Shown: positions 17,513 to 27,420, numbered from the stretch's first letter. The stretch: 64,000 bases of DNA from Ignavibacteriota bacterium (GCA_016218045.1 JACRFB010000039.1:1-64000); one strand, 5' to 3'. Numbers and translations: made by a program. The notes: generated from the letters alone by a model not told the origin.

Positions 17513-18676
17513 ATGACCATCCACACAACACGCCTGACCGCCGCCGCCGCCCTTGTCCTGCTCGTCATGAGCTGCGGCGCGTCGCTGCTGCACGCGCAGG
17601 GGGCGGCCAGCACTGCCGTGCCCTTCCTGCTCATTTCGCCGGGAGCGCGCGCGAGCGCGACGGGCGAGAGCGGTGTCGCCGTTGCCGACGATGCATCGGC
17701 CATTTTCTGGAATCCGGCCGGACTCGGCTTTCAGAGCGGCATGGAACTGAGTCTGAGCCATTCGAACTGGCTGCCGCAGTTCCAGCAGAGCGACCTGTTC
17801 TACGAATACGCGAACTTTAAAATGGGCGTTCCCTCCATCGACGGCACCATCGGCGCGGCGCTCACCTTTCTGAATCTTGGCGAGTTCGAACGGCGCGACG
17901 AGGCGAACAACATGCTCGGGCGCTTCAAGAGCTTCGAGGTGGCGTTCACCGGCTCGTACGGCACACGCATCGACGAGGACCTGTCGCTAGGTATCGGACT
18001 GCGCATCATTCACAGCAGTCTCTCGCAGGTCGCGACCGCCAACGAGCAGGGCTCGGGCACGGCGACCGCCGTGGCGGGTGATCTCGGCGTGCTGTACCGT
18101 CCGTCGAAGTTCACATTGCCGTTCACCGACGTGGATCTGGGTGATCATTTCTCGGTGGGTCTGGCCTTTTCGAACATCGGTCCGTCGATCACCTACATCG
18201 ACGAGCAGCAGTCCGATCCGCTGCCGACCACGCTGCGTCTCGGGCTGGCCTTCGATCTGGTGAAGGAAGAGTACAACCGGCTGACGTGGACCACCGACAT
18301 CACGAAGCTGATCATTCACCGCACCGGCGACAAGGCCGACAACTTCATTTCGGCGCTCTCGAAATCGCAGCTCGGCGACTGGAACAGCTACACGCTGGGC
18401 ACGGGTATCGAGTACTGGTACTCCGATTTTGTGGCGCTGCGTTTCGGCTTCTTCCACGAGGATCCGAACTGGGGCAACCGCCGCTTCCTCACCTTTGGCG
18501 CGGGCGTGCGGTACGAGATTTACGGCTTCGATTTCAGCTACATCTCGACCGACATTTCGAGCGAGAGGAGTCCGCTGGCCGACACACTCCGGTTCACACT
18601 CTCGATTCTCTGGGATCGTGACACGACTCCGCCGGACGACGGCACCACCATTCCCGCGGACGATTCGCGGAACTGA
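17513..18676 (+). CDS. porV: Type IX secretion outer-membrane protein PorV-like
   Basis: 387 residues, a FadL-like outer-membrane barrel of the PorV/LptO family. Signal peptide to about residue 29, then the family-typical opening (VPFLLISPGARASATGESG; ASAIFWNPAGL). PorV shuttles cargo from the translocon to the PorU sortase on the cell surface. Length agrees with the family. Its place directly after porU makes the assignment strong. A long hairpin follows the stop. Confidence 0.9.
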   Translation: MTIHTTRLTAAAALVLLVMSCGASLLHAQGAASTAVPFLLISPGARASATGESGVAVADDASAIFWNPAGLGFQSGMELSLSHSNWLPQFQQSDLFYEYANFKMGVPSIDGTIGAALTFLNLGEFERRDEANNMLGRFKSFEVAFTGSYGTRIDEDLSLGIGLRIIHSSLSQVATANEQGSGTATAVAGDLGVLYRPSKFTLPFTDVDLGDHFSVGLAFSNIGPSITYIDEQQSDPLPTTLRLGLAFDLVKEEYNRLTWTTDITKLIIHRTGDKADNFISALSKSQLGDWNSYTLGTGIEYWYSDFVALRFGFFHEDPNWGNRRFLTFGAGVRYEIYGFDFSYISTDISSERSPLADTLRFTLSILWDRDTTPPDDGTTIPADDSRN

Positions 18677-18713
18677 TTCCGAAGCAACCGACCGTCAAAC
18701 CATTCGAGCGTCG

Positions 18714-18761
18714 CGGGGCTGTCCGAACGTGTCGTGACACGACACCCCCCGGACAGCCCCG
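18714..18761 (+). terminator. Long hairpin between porV and the M6-like gene
   Basis: A perfect 12-bp outer stem (18714-18725 with 18750-18761, GGGGCTGTCCG / CGGACAGCCCC) encloses a perfect 6-bp stem GTGTCG / CGACAC with a TGACA loop. Only a weak T-rich tract follows, so it could be an attenuator or mRNA 3' stabiliser rather than a full terminator. Confidence 0.5.
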
Positions 18762-18835
18762 TCCTTATTCCGCGCGCGCAGGCGCCGCGCGCGGACGGTT
18801 CACAGATTCGAGAGCAACACGGGGCACAGACCGGC

Positions 18836-21800
18836 ATGGCACGCACAGCAATCGCGATTCTCCTCCTCGGACTCGCGCTCACCGCACACGCGGCGGCGCA
18901 GGCGCCGGCGCCTCGTCTCGCGCATCGACTCGCGGCTCCCGGCGCGGCGGGTCCCGCCCCGCGCGCGGCGCTGCCCGACACCGTGCGCGTCCTCGCCCTC
19001 ATGGCGGAATTCCAGCCCGACGACGATGCGCGCACCAGCGGCACCGGGCGTTTCAACACCGTCTTTCCCTACGATTACGGCGCGGACATCATCGACGCGT
19101 TTCCGCACGACCGCGCATACTTCCTCGCGCATTTGCGCTTCCTCGAGAACTACATCGCGAAGTCGTCGGGGGGCCGCACACGCGCCGTGTCGCGGCTGCT
19201 CGATTCCGTCGTGACACTGCCGAAGAACATCCGCGGTTATTCCTATCGCAAGGGCGAGACCGAAAAGCCCGTCGCGGATCTGGCCGTGGACGCCTGGACG
19301 GCGGCCGACCGCGTGCAGCCCGCGGTGGACTTCTCGGCCTACGACATGTTTGTCATCTTCCACGCGGGGCGCGGCCGCGACGTGGATCTCGCGAGTTTAC
19401 AAGGTTCCGATCCAACACCGTACGACATCCCCTCGCTCTCGTTCACGCTGGGCGCCTTCCGCAAGCAGCTCGGCGCGGATTTTCAGGGCATCCCCGTCAA
19501 CGGCGGAAAATATCGGATCACGAACTCCTCTATTCTTCCCTCCACCGATTCCCGCGAAATCCCCTTGCTGACGGGGCAGACCGCGCTGCTCGAGCTTTCG
19601 ATCAACGGACTGCTCGCGGCAAGTTTCGGCACCTACGCGGGGCTGCCCGACCTCTTCGACACCAGGACGGGGCGCACGGGCATCGGGCGTTTCGGCCTGA
19701 TGGACGCCGAGTCGATTTTTGCATTCGGCGGCATCTGTCCCCCCGCGCCGTCGGCGTGGGAGAAGCAGTATCTGGGATGGACCACGCCGCGTTCGGCCGT
19801 TCCGGGCAAACGCGAATACCTGCTCTCCGCGTACCGGACCGACCAGCCCTCCACCGCCGACATCCTGCGTGTGCCGGTGACCGATGCCGAGTACTGGCTG
19901 CTGGAAAACCGCCAGCGCGATCCCGGCAACAACGGGCAGCGCGTGACCTACGTGTCGGGCGGGCAGGAAGTGACCGTGTCGTTCCCGAAGGACACGACAG
20001 GTTTTACGAACGACAATATTTCGGCGCTAAAAGGCGTGGTGGTTGACGTCGAGGATCTCGACTGGAGCCTGCCCGGCGGCACCGTGATCAGCGACACACG
20101 CGAGGCGCGCGTGATGGGCGGCTTGCTGATCTGGCACATCGACGAATCCGTCATCAATGCAGGTCTGGCCGACAACACCGTGAATGCGGCGCCGAAACAC
20201 CGGGGCGTGGACCTCGAGCAGGCGGGCGGGCCGCAGGACATCGGCGAGACGATACAGTCGGTGCTCGGCTCGAGTGTCGGCACAGGCGGACCGCTCGACT
20301 ACTGGCATCGCGATAATCTCTCGCCGCTGTACAAGAACAGTTTCGGCGCGGGCACCACTCCCGACACACGTTCGGCGGACGGATACTTCACACACGTGAC
20401 GATGGACAACATCAGCACGGCAGGACCCTTGATGTCGCTCGACGTTGCGGTGGGTGACAACGTGATCACACCCATGAGCGGGTGGCCCGTCGATCCGCGC
20501 GATCCGGTCGACGGCCGGCGCGTCAGTTTTGTGCAGACCGCCGATATCGACGGCGACGGCGCGCACGAGATCGTGGTTGCGACACACGCGGCCGACAGCA
20601 CCTCAGCCGATCCCGCCAACATCTACGTGTTTGAACAGGACGGCAGCAATTACCGTGGTGGCGGCATGCCGCGAGTTGCGGCCACACTCACGCAGGTGTC
20701 GCGTATTCTTGAAGCGCCCGCGATCGGTGATGCCAACGGCGACGGCGTTCTCGACATCGTCGTACACGCGAGCGCCGATCCGGCGGGAAAGATGCGCATG
20801 CTGGTGGTCGTTTCGACACGTGACGCCGACAACAACGGCGCGCTCGACGAAGTGACGCGGCACATGTACGCCTACGCATCCGAACAATACCAGTCCGATC
20901 TGAGCGGCTGGATGGTGCGGGACGGATCGATATTGTACCGTGTGTTCCACCTGCCGGCGCCACTCTCATCGATGATCCATCCCGACACGCTGTTTATCGT
21001 GGGAAAAGAGAACCGCGTTTTTCCCATGACGCAGGGCACGGTTCCCGGATCCGGCATTGCCGCGACCGGTGATGCGGACGTCATCTACAGCGGTGAGTTC
21101 CTACGGCGCAGCGACGGAACAGTTGTGGCGTCTTCCGCAAGTCCCGCGCTATCGGCGCGGCGCTCGCTTCCGGGTGTGTGCAGCGTAGCCGACTTCGACG
21201 GGAACGGCGCGTCTGACGGCGCCAGCGCGGCACACGGCCTGTCGATTGACTTCCGGAATCCTCGCTGGAGCAGCACGGATTTTTCGCGGCAGATGCCGGG
21301 CGGTACTTCGCCCGAGATCGCCGATCTCGCCGCCGCGGATGCCGACGGCGACGGACGCAACGATCTGCTTGTGAGCGACGGCAGCGGTGTCACGGCCATG
21401 AACTTCGCTCTCTCGACACTGGACTATTATCCCGCGAGCGGCGGGACGCGCTACACACTCGCGGCGCGCCTTGCGGGCGACACACGCGACGCGCTGCTGC
21501 GCGTGGGTGCGGACGCTCTGACGCAGCTCGGCACACGCGCAAAAGCGGCCGAAGGATTCCCGGTGCCGCTGCCGGGGCACACGAGCGTGTTACTCTTTCC
21601 CGTCGGCAGCACAAATCCCACACTCGGCGTGGCCGTGGGCGGTACCGACGGACTCGTATATCTCTACAACACCGCGGGCCGGCTGGCACCGAACGGTCTT
21701 GTATGGCGCAGCAAAGACGGCGACGAGACCCGCGCGCGGTACGCCGCTCCGTCGCCGTACACACAGACGACACGCTCCGAATTTTTCCCCGCCGAGAGGT

Positions 21801-22063
21801 GTTACAACTGGCCGAATCCCGTGTACGATCCCGTGACGAAGGTCCGTTTTTACGTCAGTGAAAACGCCGATGTGACCGTGAAGATCTACGACCTGGCGGG
21901 CGCGAAAGTGGGCGAGCTGCATTCCAAAGCCGCGGGAGGTGTCGACAACGAGATCGACTGGAACGTGTCGGACGTGCAGACCGGCGTGTATCTCGCGCAT
22001 GTCAAGGCCGAGGGCGCGGGGCGGAGCGGCGAGAAAATCATCAAGATCGCGGTGGTGAAATGA
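18836..22063 (+). CDS. M6-like protein lacking the zinc motif, type IX sorted
   Basis: 1075 residues. Signal peptide, then a region resembling peptidase M6 (immune inhibitor A family): the usual HExGH...GLPDLYDT segment is recognisable but reads AASFGTYAGLPDLFDT, so His, Glu and His are replaced by Ala262, Ser263 and Thr266. The LMD that follows is kept. Next come three FG-GAP-like calcium-type repeats (DIDGDGAHEIVV, DANGDGVLDIVV, DADGDGRNDLLV) and a Por-type C-terminal sorting domain (WPNPVYDPVTKVRF). It should be secreted and attached to the surface but cannot bind zinc in the normal way, suggesting a binding role. It ends with ATGA overlap into the next gene. Confidence 0.8.
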   Translation: MARTAIAILLLGLALTAHAAAQAPAPRLAHRLAAPGAAGPAPRAALPDTVRVLALMAEFQPDDDARTSGTGRFNTVFPYDYGADIIDAFPHDRAYFLAHLRFLENYIAKSSGGRTRAVSRLLDSVVTLPKNIRGYSYRKGETEKPVADLAVDAWTAADRVQPAVDFSAYDMFVIFHAGRGRDVDLASLQGSDPTPYDIPSLSFTLGAFRKQLGADFQGIPVNGGKYRITNSSILPSTDSREIPLLTGQTALLELSINGLLAASFGTYAGLPDLFDTRTGRTGIGRFGLMDAESIFAFGGICPPAPSAWEKQYLGWTTPRSAVPGKREYLLSAYRTDQPSTADILRVPVTDAEYWLLENRQRDPGNNGQRVTYVSGGQEVTVSFPKDTTGFTNDNISALKGVVVDVEDLDWSLPGGTVISDTREARVMGGLLIWHIDESVINAGLADNTVNAAPKHRGVDLEQAGGPQDIGETIQSVLGSSVGTGGPLDYWHRDNLSPLYKNSFGAGTTPDTRSADGYFTHVTMDNISTAGPLMSLDVAVGDNVITPMSGWPVDPRDPVDGRRVSFVQTADIDGDGAHEIVVATHAADSTSADPANIYVFEQDGSNYRGGGMPRVAATLTQVSRILEAPAIGDANGDGVLDIVVHASADPAGKMRMLVVVSTRDADNNGALDEVTRHMYAYASEQYQSDLSGWMVRDGSILYRVFHLPAPLSSMIHPDTLFIVGKENRVFPMTQGTVPGSGIAATGDADVIYSGEFLRRSDGTVVASSASPALSARRSLPGVCSVADFDGNGASDGASAAHGLSIDFRNPRWSSTDFSRQMPGGTSPEIADLAAADADGDGRNDLLVSDGSGVTAMNFALSTLDYYPASGGTRYTLAARLAGDTRDALLRVGADALTQLGTRAKAAEGFPVPLPGHTSVLLFPVGSTNPTLGVAVGGTDGLVYLYNTAGRLAPNGLVWRSKDGDETRARYAAPSPYTQTTRSEFFPAERCYNWPNPVYDPVTKVRFYVSENADVTVKIYDLAGAKVGELHSKAAGGVDNEIDWNVSDVQTGVYLAHVKAEGAGRSGEKIIKIAVVK

Positions 22064-25000
22064 TTCGAGAATCCAGAATTCAGAATTCAGAATTCAGAAT
22101 CCGGAATTCCGAATTTTGGATGAAGTGTGGTTGCACCGGCACGTGGGCGGGTTCGGCAACGGCGGTCACCGGGGGGCTGTTACCTGTCTCCCGTCTCCTG
22201 ACACCGATCTTCGTCATCCTCGCACTTCTAGCGCCCACTGTCGCGCAGGGCCAGCCCGACGAATACAGCGCACCGGAGAAGGATTGGTTCACAATCGAGG
22301 CCAAACATTTCCGCGTAGTGTATCACGAAGGATCGGAGCGCACGGCGCGCGCGGCGGCAAAGGTGGCCGACGAGATTTACGGCCCCATCACATCGCTGTA
22401 CGGGCACGAGCCCGACGAGCGGGTGAGTCTGATCATCAAGGACATCTCCGACTATTCGAACGGCGCGGCGTACTTCTTCAACAACAAGATCGAGATCTGG
22501 GCATCGCCGCTGGACTTTGAACTGCGCGGCACGCACAACTGGCTGCGCAACGTGCTCGCGCACGAATTTACACACATCGTGCAGATGCAGGCGGCCATGA
22601 AATGGGGCCGGCGTCTGCCCGCGCTCACCCTGCAGTGGTTCGGCTACGAGAAGGAGCGCCGCAGCGACGTGTTGTACGGGTATCCGAACGTGCTCATCTC
22701 CTATCCTCTGCCCGGCATCATCGTGCCGCCCTGGATGGCCGAAGGCACGGCGCAGTACATGCGGCATCAATTCGGCTACGAGCACTGGGATTCGCATCGC
22801 GACATGATCCTCCGCAGTTACGTCCTGTCGGATTCGATGTTGAGCTGGCCCGAGATGGGCGCCTTCGGCAAGACGAGTCTCGGCAACGAGAGTGTGTACA
22901 ACGCGGGGTACAATCTCACGCGCTACATCGCGCGCAAATACGGCGAGAAGGCCGTGGTCGACATCACGCGCGCGATGGGCAAGACCTTCGTCTTCACCAT
23001 CGACGCAGCGATCAAGAAGGCGATCGGCATTGATGGGGCGGATCTGTACCGCGAGTGGGCTACCGATCTCCGTGCCGACTACGCCCGGCGCATCGCGCCG
23101 GTGCTCGCGCGCCGCGCAGAGGGCGAGATCATCGCCGCGACGGGATTCGGCAACTTCCATCCCGCGTATTCGCCCGACGGGAAAAAGATCGCGTACGTGT
23201 CGAACAAGACGTCGGACTACTTCGGGCAGTCAGCAGTCTATCTCTACGATGTGGAAAAGGGCAGCGAGGAACTGCTCGTTGCGGGTGTGCGTTCGGCTCT
23301 CACCTGGTCGCCCGACGGTGCGCGGATAGTGTACTCCAAGTACAATCCCCCGAGCGTGTACGGCCATCTGTACTACGATGTGTATGAATATACCCTCGCG
23401 ACCAAGGAGGAGAAGCGCATCACCGAAGGGAAGCGCGCATTTAATCCCGCACTCTCGCCTGACGGCACGCGGCTGGCCTATGTGGCGGCGAAGGACGGAT
23501 CGGTGAACCTGTGGATCGCGGATGCCGACGGCGGCAACGCGCGGCAGGCGACCACCTTCACCGACGGCGAGCAGGTCTTTACCCCTGCGTGGGCGCCGGA
23601 CGGCTCGCATCTGGTCTTCGGATATTCCGCGCGCGCGCAGCGCGGCGTCGCGCGGGTGAACAGCGACGGCAGTGGTTTTGCGCTGCTTGTCGACGGTGGC
23701 GAGTCTGACGCGCGTGATCCGAAATACAGCGCGGATGGGCGGCACCTCATCTACGCGTCCGACCGCACGGGCATCTTCAACATCTACCGCCGCGAGCTGG
23801 CGAGCGGCCGCGACGAACAGCTTACGAACGTGGTGGGCGGGGCCTTCATGCCGGCGGTGGACGCGCGCGGGAACGTCGCGTACGCGGCCTACACCGCGTC
23901 GGGCTACAAACTTGCGCTGCTGCGCGTCCCCGCGCCGCTCGCGCTCGCATCGAACGACTACATTGCCGCGGGCGAATTTGCTCCGGCGATCGCAAGCGCC
24001 GACCAGGACGCGTGGGAGTGGAATCGTTTGAGCGCGTACAACGACCGCGGCCTGCCCGCTCCGGCCGCGAAGCCCTACAAGACGATTTTCCAGAGCATGA
24101 TGCTGTTCCCGGTGCTGCGCTTCGACACGTACAATCCCGACAACACCGGCCTCGCACTGCTGAAACCCGGCCTCATGTTCTACTCCAGCGACATCCTCGG
24201 GCGGCTCGAGATGCTCGGCAGCGGCGCCATCAACATCAAGGGCGAACGCGACCTGTTCGCGAGCTTCACATACAAGGACCGCCTTCCGCTGCTCGCGTCG
24301 CTGGGCGTGTTTCCCGCCGTCTCGCTCGACGTCGTGAATGTGACACGCAAAACCTCGTCGAGTATACAGCTCCCAATCGACACCGTCGGAGTGGACGTCT
24401 CGTTCAACCTCCTCGAATTCGGCGTGCGTGTGCAGCACAATCTTTTCTCGAGCCACACGCAGCTCGATCTCGGATACAGGCACAGCCGCTACACCAGCAC
24501 CGTGGGCAGCTTCCGCAATCCCGATACCGACGGACTCGTGCCCGCCCGCGACAACTTGTACCTCATCGGCAACGACCTCAGCGCGGCGGTGCGGCATCAT
24601 GCGATGGAACCCACGCGCGACGGCGAGATCAATCCCGTCGGCCTGCGCCTCGGCCTGTATTACGACTTCGAATTCAACCGTTTCAATCCCAACGGCGACT
24701 TCGACTACGACGCCTCGACGGGCATGATCGTGCCGCGCTACACCAATTTCGATTTCCACCGCCTCGAGACCGTGCTTTCGCTTGCGGCGCGCCTGCCCGG
24801 CTGGCAGCACACGCTCGCGGTGCGCCTGCGCGCGGGAAGCATACTCGGCGCTCCCGTCGACGACTTTTTCAATTTTTACGCGGGCGGCATCACCGGCATG
24901 CAGGGATACAGCTACTACGCCCTCGGCGGGAACGAGGTGTATCACGCGAACGTGACGTACCGCTTCCCGATCATCGCGAGCATGGATTTCAGACTCGGAC

Positions 25001-25281
25001 ATCTTTTATTCGACAAGCTGTACGGCGGACTGTTCTTCGACGCGGGCGACGCCGTCGCCGATCCGTCGCAGTTCACGGCCGGAACGATGAAGACCGACGC
25101 GGGTTTCGAACTGCGTCTCGAGACCTACTCGTTCTCGATGTATCCGACACGCATCTTTTTCAGCGGGGCGTACGGACTGACGGACTTCACGCGCACGTTC
25201 AACTTCCGCGACGTGCGGTACGGGCGGGAATGGCGCTGGTACGTGGGCGTGCTGTTCGGATTCGACCTGTCCGACAAGTAG
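22060..25281 (+). CDS. Gluzincin-like peptidase with PD40 propeller and outer-membrane barrel
   Basis: 1073 residues. A peptidase-MA-type zinc site, HEFTH (168-172), is followed by PPWMAEGTAQY with Glu228 as the likely third ligand. A TolB-like propeller of about five PD40 repeats follows (YSPDGKKIAYVS, LSPDGTRLAYVA and others, about 360-600). The last 430 residues are beta-rich, like a BamA/D15-type barrel. It is likely a periplasm-facing or surface envelope protein. The start is unclear: the ATG at 22060 overlaps the previous stop (ATGA), but the first 20 codons lie in a heptanucleotide array; the next ATG is at 22120. The hydrophobic signal region itself includes a second array (22177-22204). 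Confidence 0.75.
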   Translation: MIRESRIQNSEFRIRNSEFWMKCGCTGTWAGSATAVTGGLLPVSRLLTPIFVILALLAPTVAQGQPDEYSAPEKDWFTIEAKHFRVVYHEGSERTARAAAKVADEIYGPITSLYGHEPDERVSLIIKDISDYSNGAAYFFNNKIEIWASPLDFELRGTHNWLRNVLAHEFTHIVQMQAAMKWGRRLPALTLQWFGYEKERRSDVLYGYPNVLISYPLPGIIVPPWMAEGTAQYMRHQFGYEHWDSHRDMILRSYVLSDSMLSWPEMGAFGKTSLGNESVYNAGYNLTRYIARKYGEKAVVDITRAMGKTFVFTIDAAIKKAIGIDGADLYREWATDLRADYARRIAPVLARRAEGEIIAATGFGNFHPAYSPDGKKIAYVSNKTSDYFGQSAVYLYDVEKGSEELLVAGVRSALTWSPDGARIVYSKYNPPSVYGHLYYDVYEYTLATKEEKRITEGKRAFNPALSPDGTRLAYVAAKDGSVNLWIADADGGNARQATTFTDGEQVFTPAWAPDGSHLVFGYSARAQRGVARVNSDGSGFALLVDGGESDARDPKYSADGRHLIYASDRTGIFNIYRRELASGRDEQLTNVVGGAFMPAVDARGNVAYAAYTASGYKLALLRVPAPLALASNDYIAAGEFAPAIASADQDAWEWNRLSAYNDRGLPAPAAKPYKTIFQSMMLFPVLRFDTYNPDNTGLALLKPGLMFYSSDILGRLEMLGSGAINIKGERDLFASFTYKDRLPLLASLGVFPAVSLDVVNVTRKTSSSIQLPIDTVGVDVSFNLLEFGVRVQHNLFSSHTQLDLGYRHSRYTSTVGSFRNPDTDGLVPARDNLYLIGNDLSAAVRHHAMEPTRDGEINPVGLRLGLYYDFEFNRFNPNGDFDYDASTGMIVPRYTNFDFHRLETVLSLAARLPGWQHTLAVRLRAGSILGAPVDDFFNFYAGGITGMQGYSYYALGGNEVYHANVTYRFPIIASMDFRLGHLLFDKLYGGLFFDAGDAVADPSQFTAGTMKTDAGFELRLETYSFSMYPTRIFFSGAYGLTDFTRTFNFRDVRYGREWRWYVGVLFGFDLSDK
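22068..22116. repeat. AGAATTC heptanucleotide array, 7 units
   Basis: Seven adjoining 7-base units (AGAATCC, AGAATTC x3, AGAATCC, GGAATTC, CGAATTT) begin 5 bases after the stop of the M6-like gene. Read in the frame opened at 22060 they encode a 7-residue periodic peptide (RIQNSEF, RIRNSEF). A matching 7-unit array lies at 49419-49467. Confidence 0.9.
22177..22204. repeat. CTGTCTC heptanucleotide array, 4 units
   Basis: Four 7-base units CTGTTAC, CTGTCTC, CCGTCTC, CTGACAC. They lie inside the signal-peptide-coding part of the gluzincin-like gene and encode LLPVSRLLTP. Confidence 0.5.
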
Positions 25282-25295
25282 CCGGCGGGGCCGCG

Positions 25296-25326
25296 TTGTT
25301 TTCTCGCGGCGAATCGGTTAGTTTCA
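25296..25326 (+). promoter_or_regulatory. Predicted promoter of the CHASE2-FecR pair
   Basis: TTG (25296-25298), 20 bases, TAGTTTCA (25319-25326), matching TAnnTT. It lies about 30 bases upstream of the CHASE2 start. Confidence 0.45.
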
Positions 25327-25356
25327 CGCGCACACCGTCCCAGTCTTTCGCAGCGG

Positions 25357-27420
25357 ATGAAAAAACACTTCCTCCGGTCCTTTTTCCACGTCGAGTTTGC
25401 CGTCGCGTCCGCGATCGTGCTCATACTCGCACGCCTGTTCAGTTCGTTGTCGGACTGGCTTCCCGAGACCGACGACACCTCGTTTCTGAATCCGATATTC
25501 GGGCGCATCGATTTTCTGAACATCGAGGATGTGAGTCTCGACGCCATCTTTGCGATCCGCGACATGGAGTGGGCGGATCCGCGCATCGTGGTGGTGAACG
25601 TCGGCGCGGTGGCTCCGGTGCCCGACGGAAAAATCGCGAAGCTGCTGTACAAGCTGCAGGTTTACGAGGCGCGCGCGGTGGGCATTGACGTGATATTCGA
25701 CACGTATCATTTCGAACGCTTCCCCGAGGAGCGCCGCGGCGAGATCGACCTGATCAAGCAGGCGTTTCTCGACAATCCGGGCACCGTGCTGGTGAACGGC
25801 TACGATCCGGAGACGCTGCAGCCCGCGCTCGAGCTCGATCCCGACGTTTCGGCCGCCGTATCACGCTACGGTTTTGCGAATCTGCAGAAGGACGATGACG
25901 AAGTGGTGCGTCGTTTCTGGCCCGTGCGCACCGTGGGCGGACGGCTGCAGCAGGCCTTTCCGATCGCGGTGTTATCCGCGTACGATTCGGCTCTGGTGGC
26001 CCCGTTGCTGGCGCTCGGCGAGAGGCAGCACATCATTGCGTACGCGGGCACCTACGACCAATTCCAGACCATTCCCATCGACGATGTGATCGACAGCGAC
26101 GTGTACCGCAGAATGCTGCGCGGGGCCATCGTGCTGGTCGGTTACGTGAACGAGGGCGGATTTGTGTATCTGAACGATACACATCGCACACCCATGGGCC
26201 GGAAGATCGGATACGAGGGTCCCGACATGGCGGGCATCCTGGTCCATGCCAACATCATCAACATGCTGCTCGCCGGGCGTTTCATTACACCATTGCCAGT
26301 GACCGCCGACTGGGCCCTGGCGTTTGTGTTCGCCTACGTGAGCATCGCGCTGTACCGCGTGCTACGTACAAAAACCACCACACGTGGCGGCCTGGCGGCC
26401 CTCATATCCGTGACACTGATCATCGAAACCGTCATTGCGTTTTTCCTGCCGATCATCGCGTTCTTCTTCTTCCAGACAAAAATCTCGTACGACACCCTCG
26501 CGGCGGCCGTGCTGTTGTTCATCCCCGCGGGCGCGCTCACCAACAAGGCGCGTTTCATGCTGCTGAAGCTGCGCGTGAAGCGACGTTTCCGCGGGGCCAC
26601 GTCGCCCGCGCCCGCGCTGCTCATGGCGTCGTTCGACGACGTCGAGGCCTTTCCCGCGCACGCGCGCCTGCTGCACGCGGCAGAGTACCTGCTGCATTTC
26701 GCCTTTGCGCTGCGTTGCGCCGCGCGCGCGCGGAGAGGGGAGGCCCTCCCGGCCGGATGGAGGCATCCCGATGCGCGCGTATGGGCGGCCGCCCTGCCCG
26801 AAATCGCCGCATGTATCGACGGCGACGCACCACATGCGCTCGAGAGGCAGTACTTCCTGAAATTCCTCGACGGACGCAAGGAGCAATTCCTGCGCGAGAG
26901 CGCCGTGCGCGACCTCTTCCTCACCGCGCAGCTCGAAAATTTCAACGAGTTCTTCTTTTTCGAGGAGTGGGAGGTTCTGCTGCCCCATGTGCTGCGCCTC
27001 TACGGCGAGACCCTGGCGGACACGCACAGCGTGCGCCTGTACACGGCAGAATCCGATGCAGACGGACGTGTCGTGCCGCACCCCTTTCCTTCCCCGAAGA
27101 AAAAGACCGATGAATCCGAAATACCGGCGGTTGACGGACTCGCGCCCGGACTCTATTTTACATCGGTCGAAGATCCCGAAGTGTTTGTGCCGCTTTCGCC
27201 GTTCTGCGTTGTCGCGGAATGCAAGCTCCATCGCACGCGCGAACTCTTCGTGTTCAAGGCGCTGATACAGCGGCAGTTCGACCTGCCGCTGCAGCCCGTG
27301 TACGCAGGCGAAACGCTCGCCTGCGACCCCGTCCTGCCGCGGGGCATCGTTGCGCAGCTCACGCGGAGTGCCGCGGGAGAGACGCAGGCAGAAGCACCAG
27401 TCGCACAGGAGGACCAATGA
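25357..27420 (+). CDS. CHASE2-domain membrane sensor protein
   Basis: 687 residues. One N-terminal helix (about 12-30), an extracytoplasmic CHASE2 domain (about 50-305, with IVVVNVGAVAPVPDGKIAKL, ARAVGIDVIFDT and a DMAGILVHANIINMLL exit), then about three membrane helices (about 310-395). The cytoplasmic tail of about 290 residues is not a kinase, cyclase or other output domain I recognise. CHASE2 domains sense extracellular cues. Its stop overlaps the FecR gene by four bases; CHASE2 and FecR genes are often paired, suggesting one system. Confidence 0.8.
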   Translation: MKKHFLRSFFHVEFAVASAIVLILARLFSSLSDWLPETDDTSFLNPIFGRIDFLNIEDVSLDAIFAIRDMEWADPRIVVVNVGAVAPVPDGKIAKLLYKLQVYEARAVGIDVIFDTYHFERFPEERRGEIDLIKQAFLDNPGTVLVNGYDPETLQPALELDPDVSAAVSRYGFANLQKDDDEVVRRFWPVRTVGGRLQQAFPIAVLSAYDSALVAPLLALGERQHIIAYAGTYDQFQTIPIDDVIDSDVYRRMLRGAIVLVGYVNEGGFVYLNDTHRTPMGRKIGYEGPDMAGILVHANIINMLLAGRFITPLPVTADWALAFVFAYVSIALYRVLRTKTTTRGGLAALISVTLIIETVIAFFLPIIAFFFFQTKISYDTLAAAVLLFIPAGALTNKARFMLLKLRVKRRFRGATSPAPALLMASFDDVEAFPAHARLLHAAEYLLHFAFALRCAARARRGEALPAGWRHPDARVWAAALPEIAACIDGDAPHALERQYFLKFLDGRKEQFLRESAVRDLFLTAQLENFNEFFFFEEWEVLLPHVLRLYGETLADTHSVRLYTAESDADGRVVPHPFPSPKKKTDESEIPAVDGLAPGLYFTSVEDPEVFVPLSPFCVVAECKLHRTRELFVFKALIQRQFDLPLQPVYAGETLACDPVLPRGIVAQLTRSAAGETQAEAPVAQEDQ

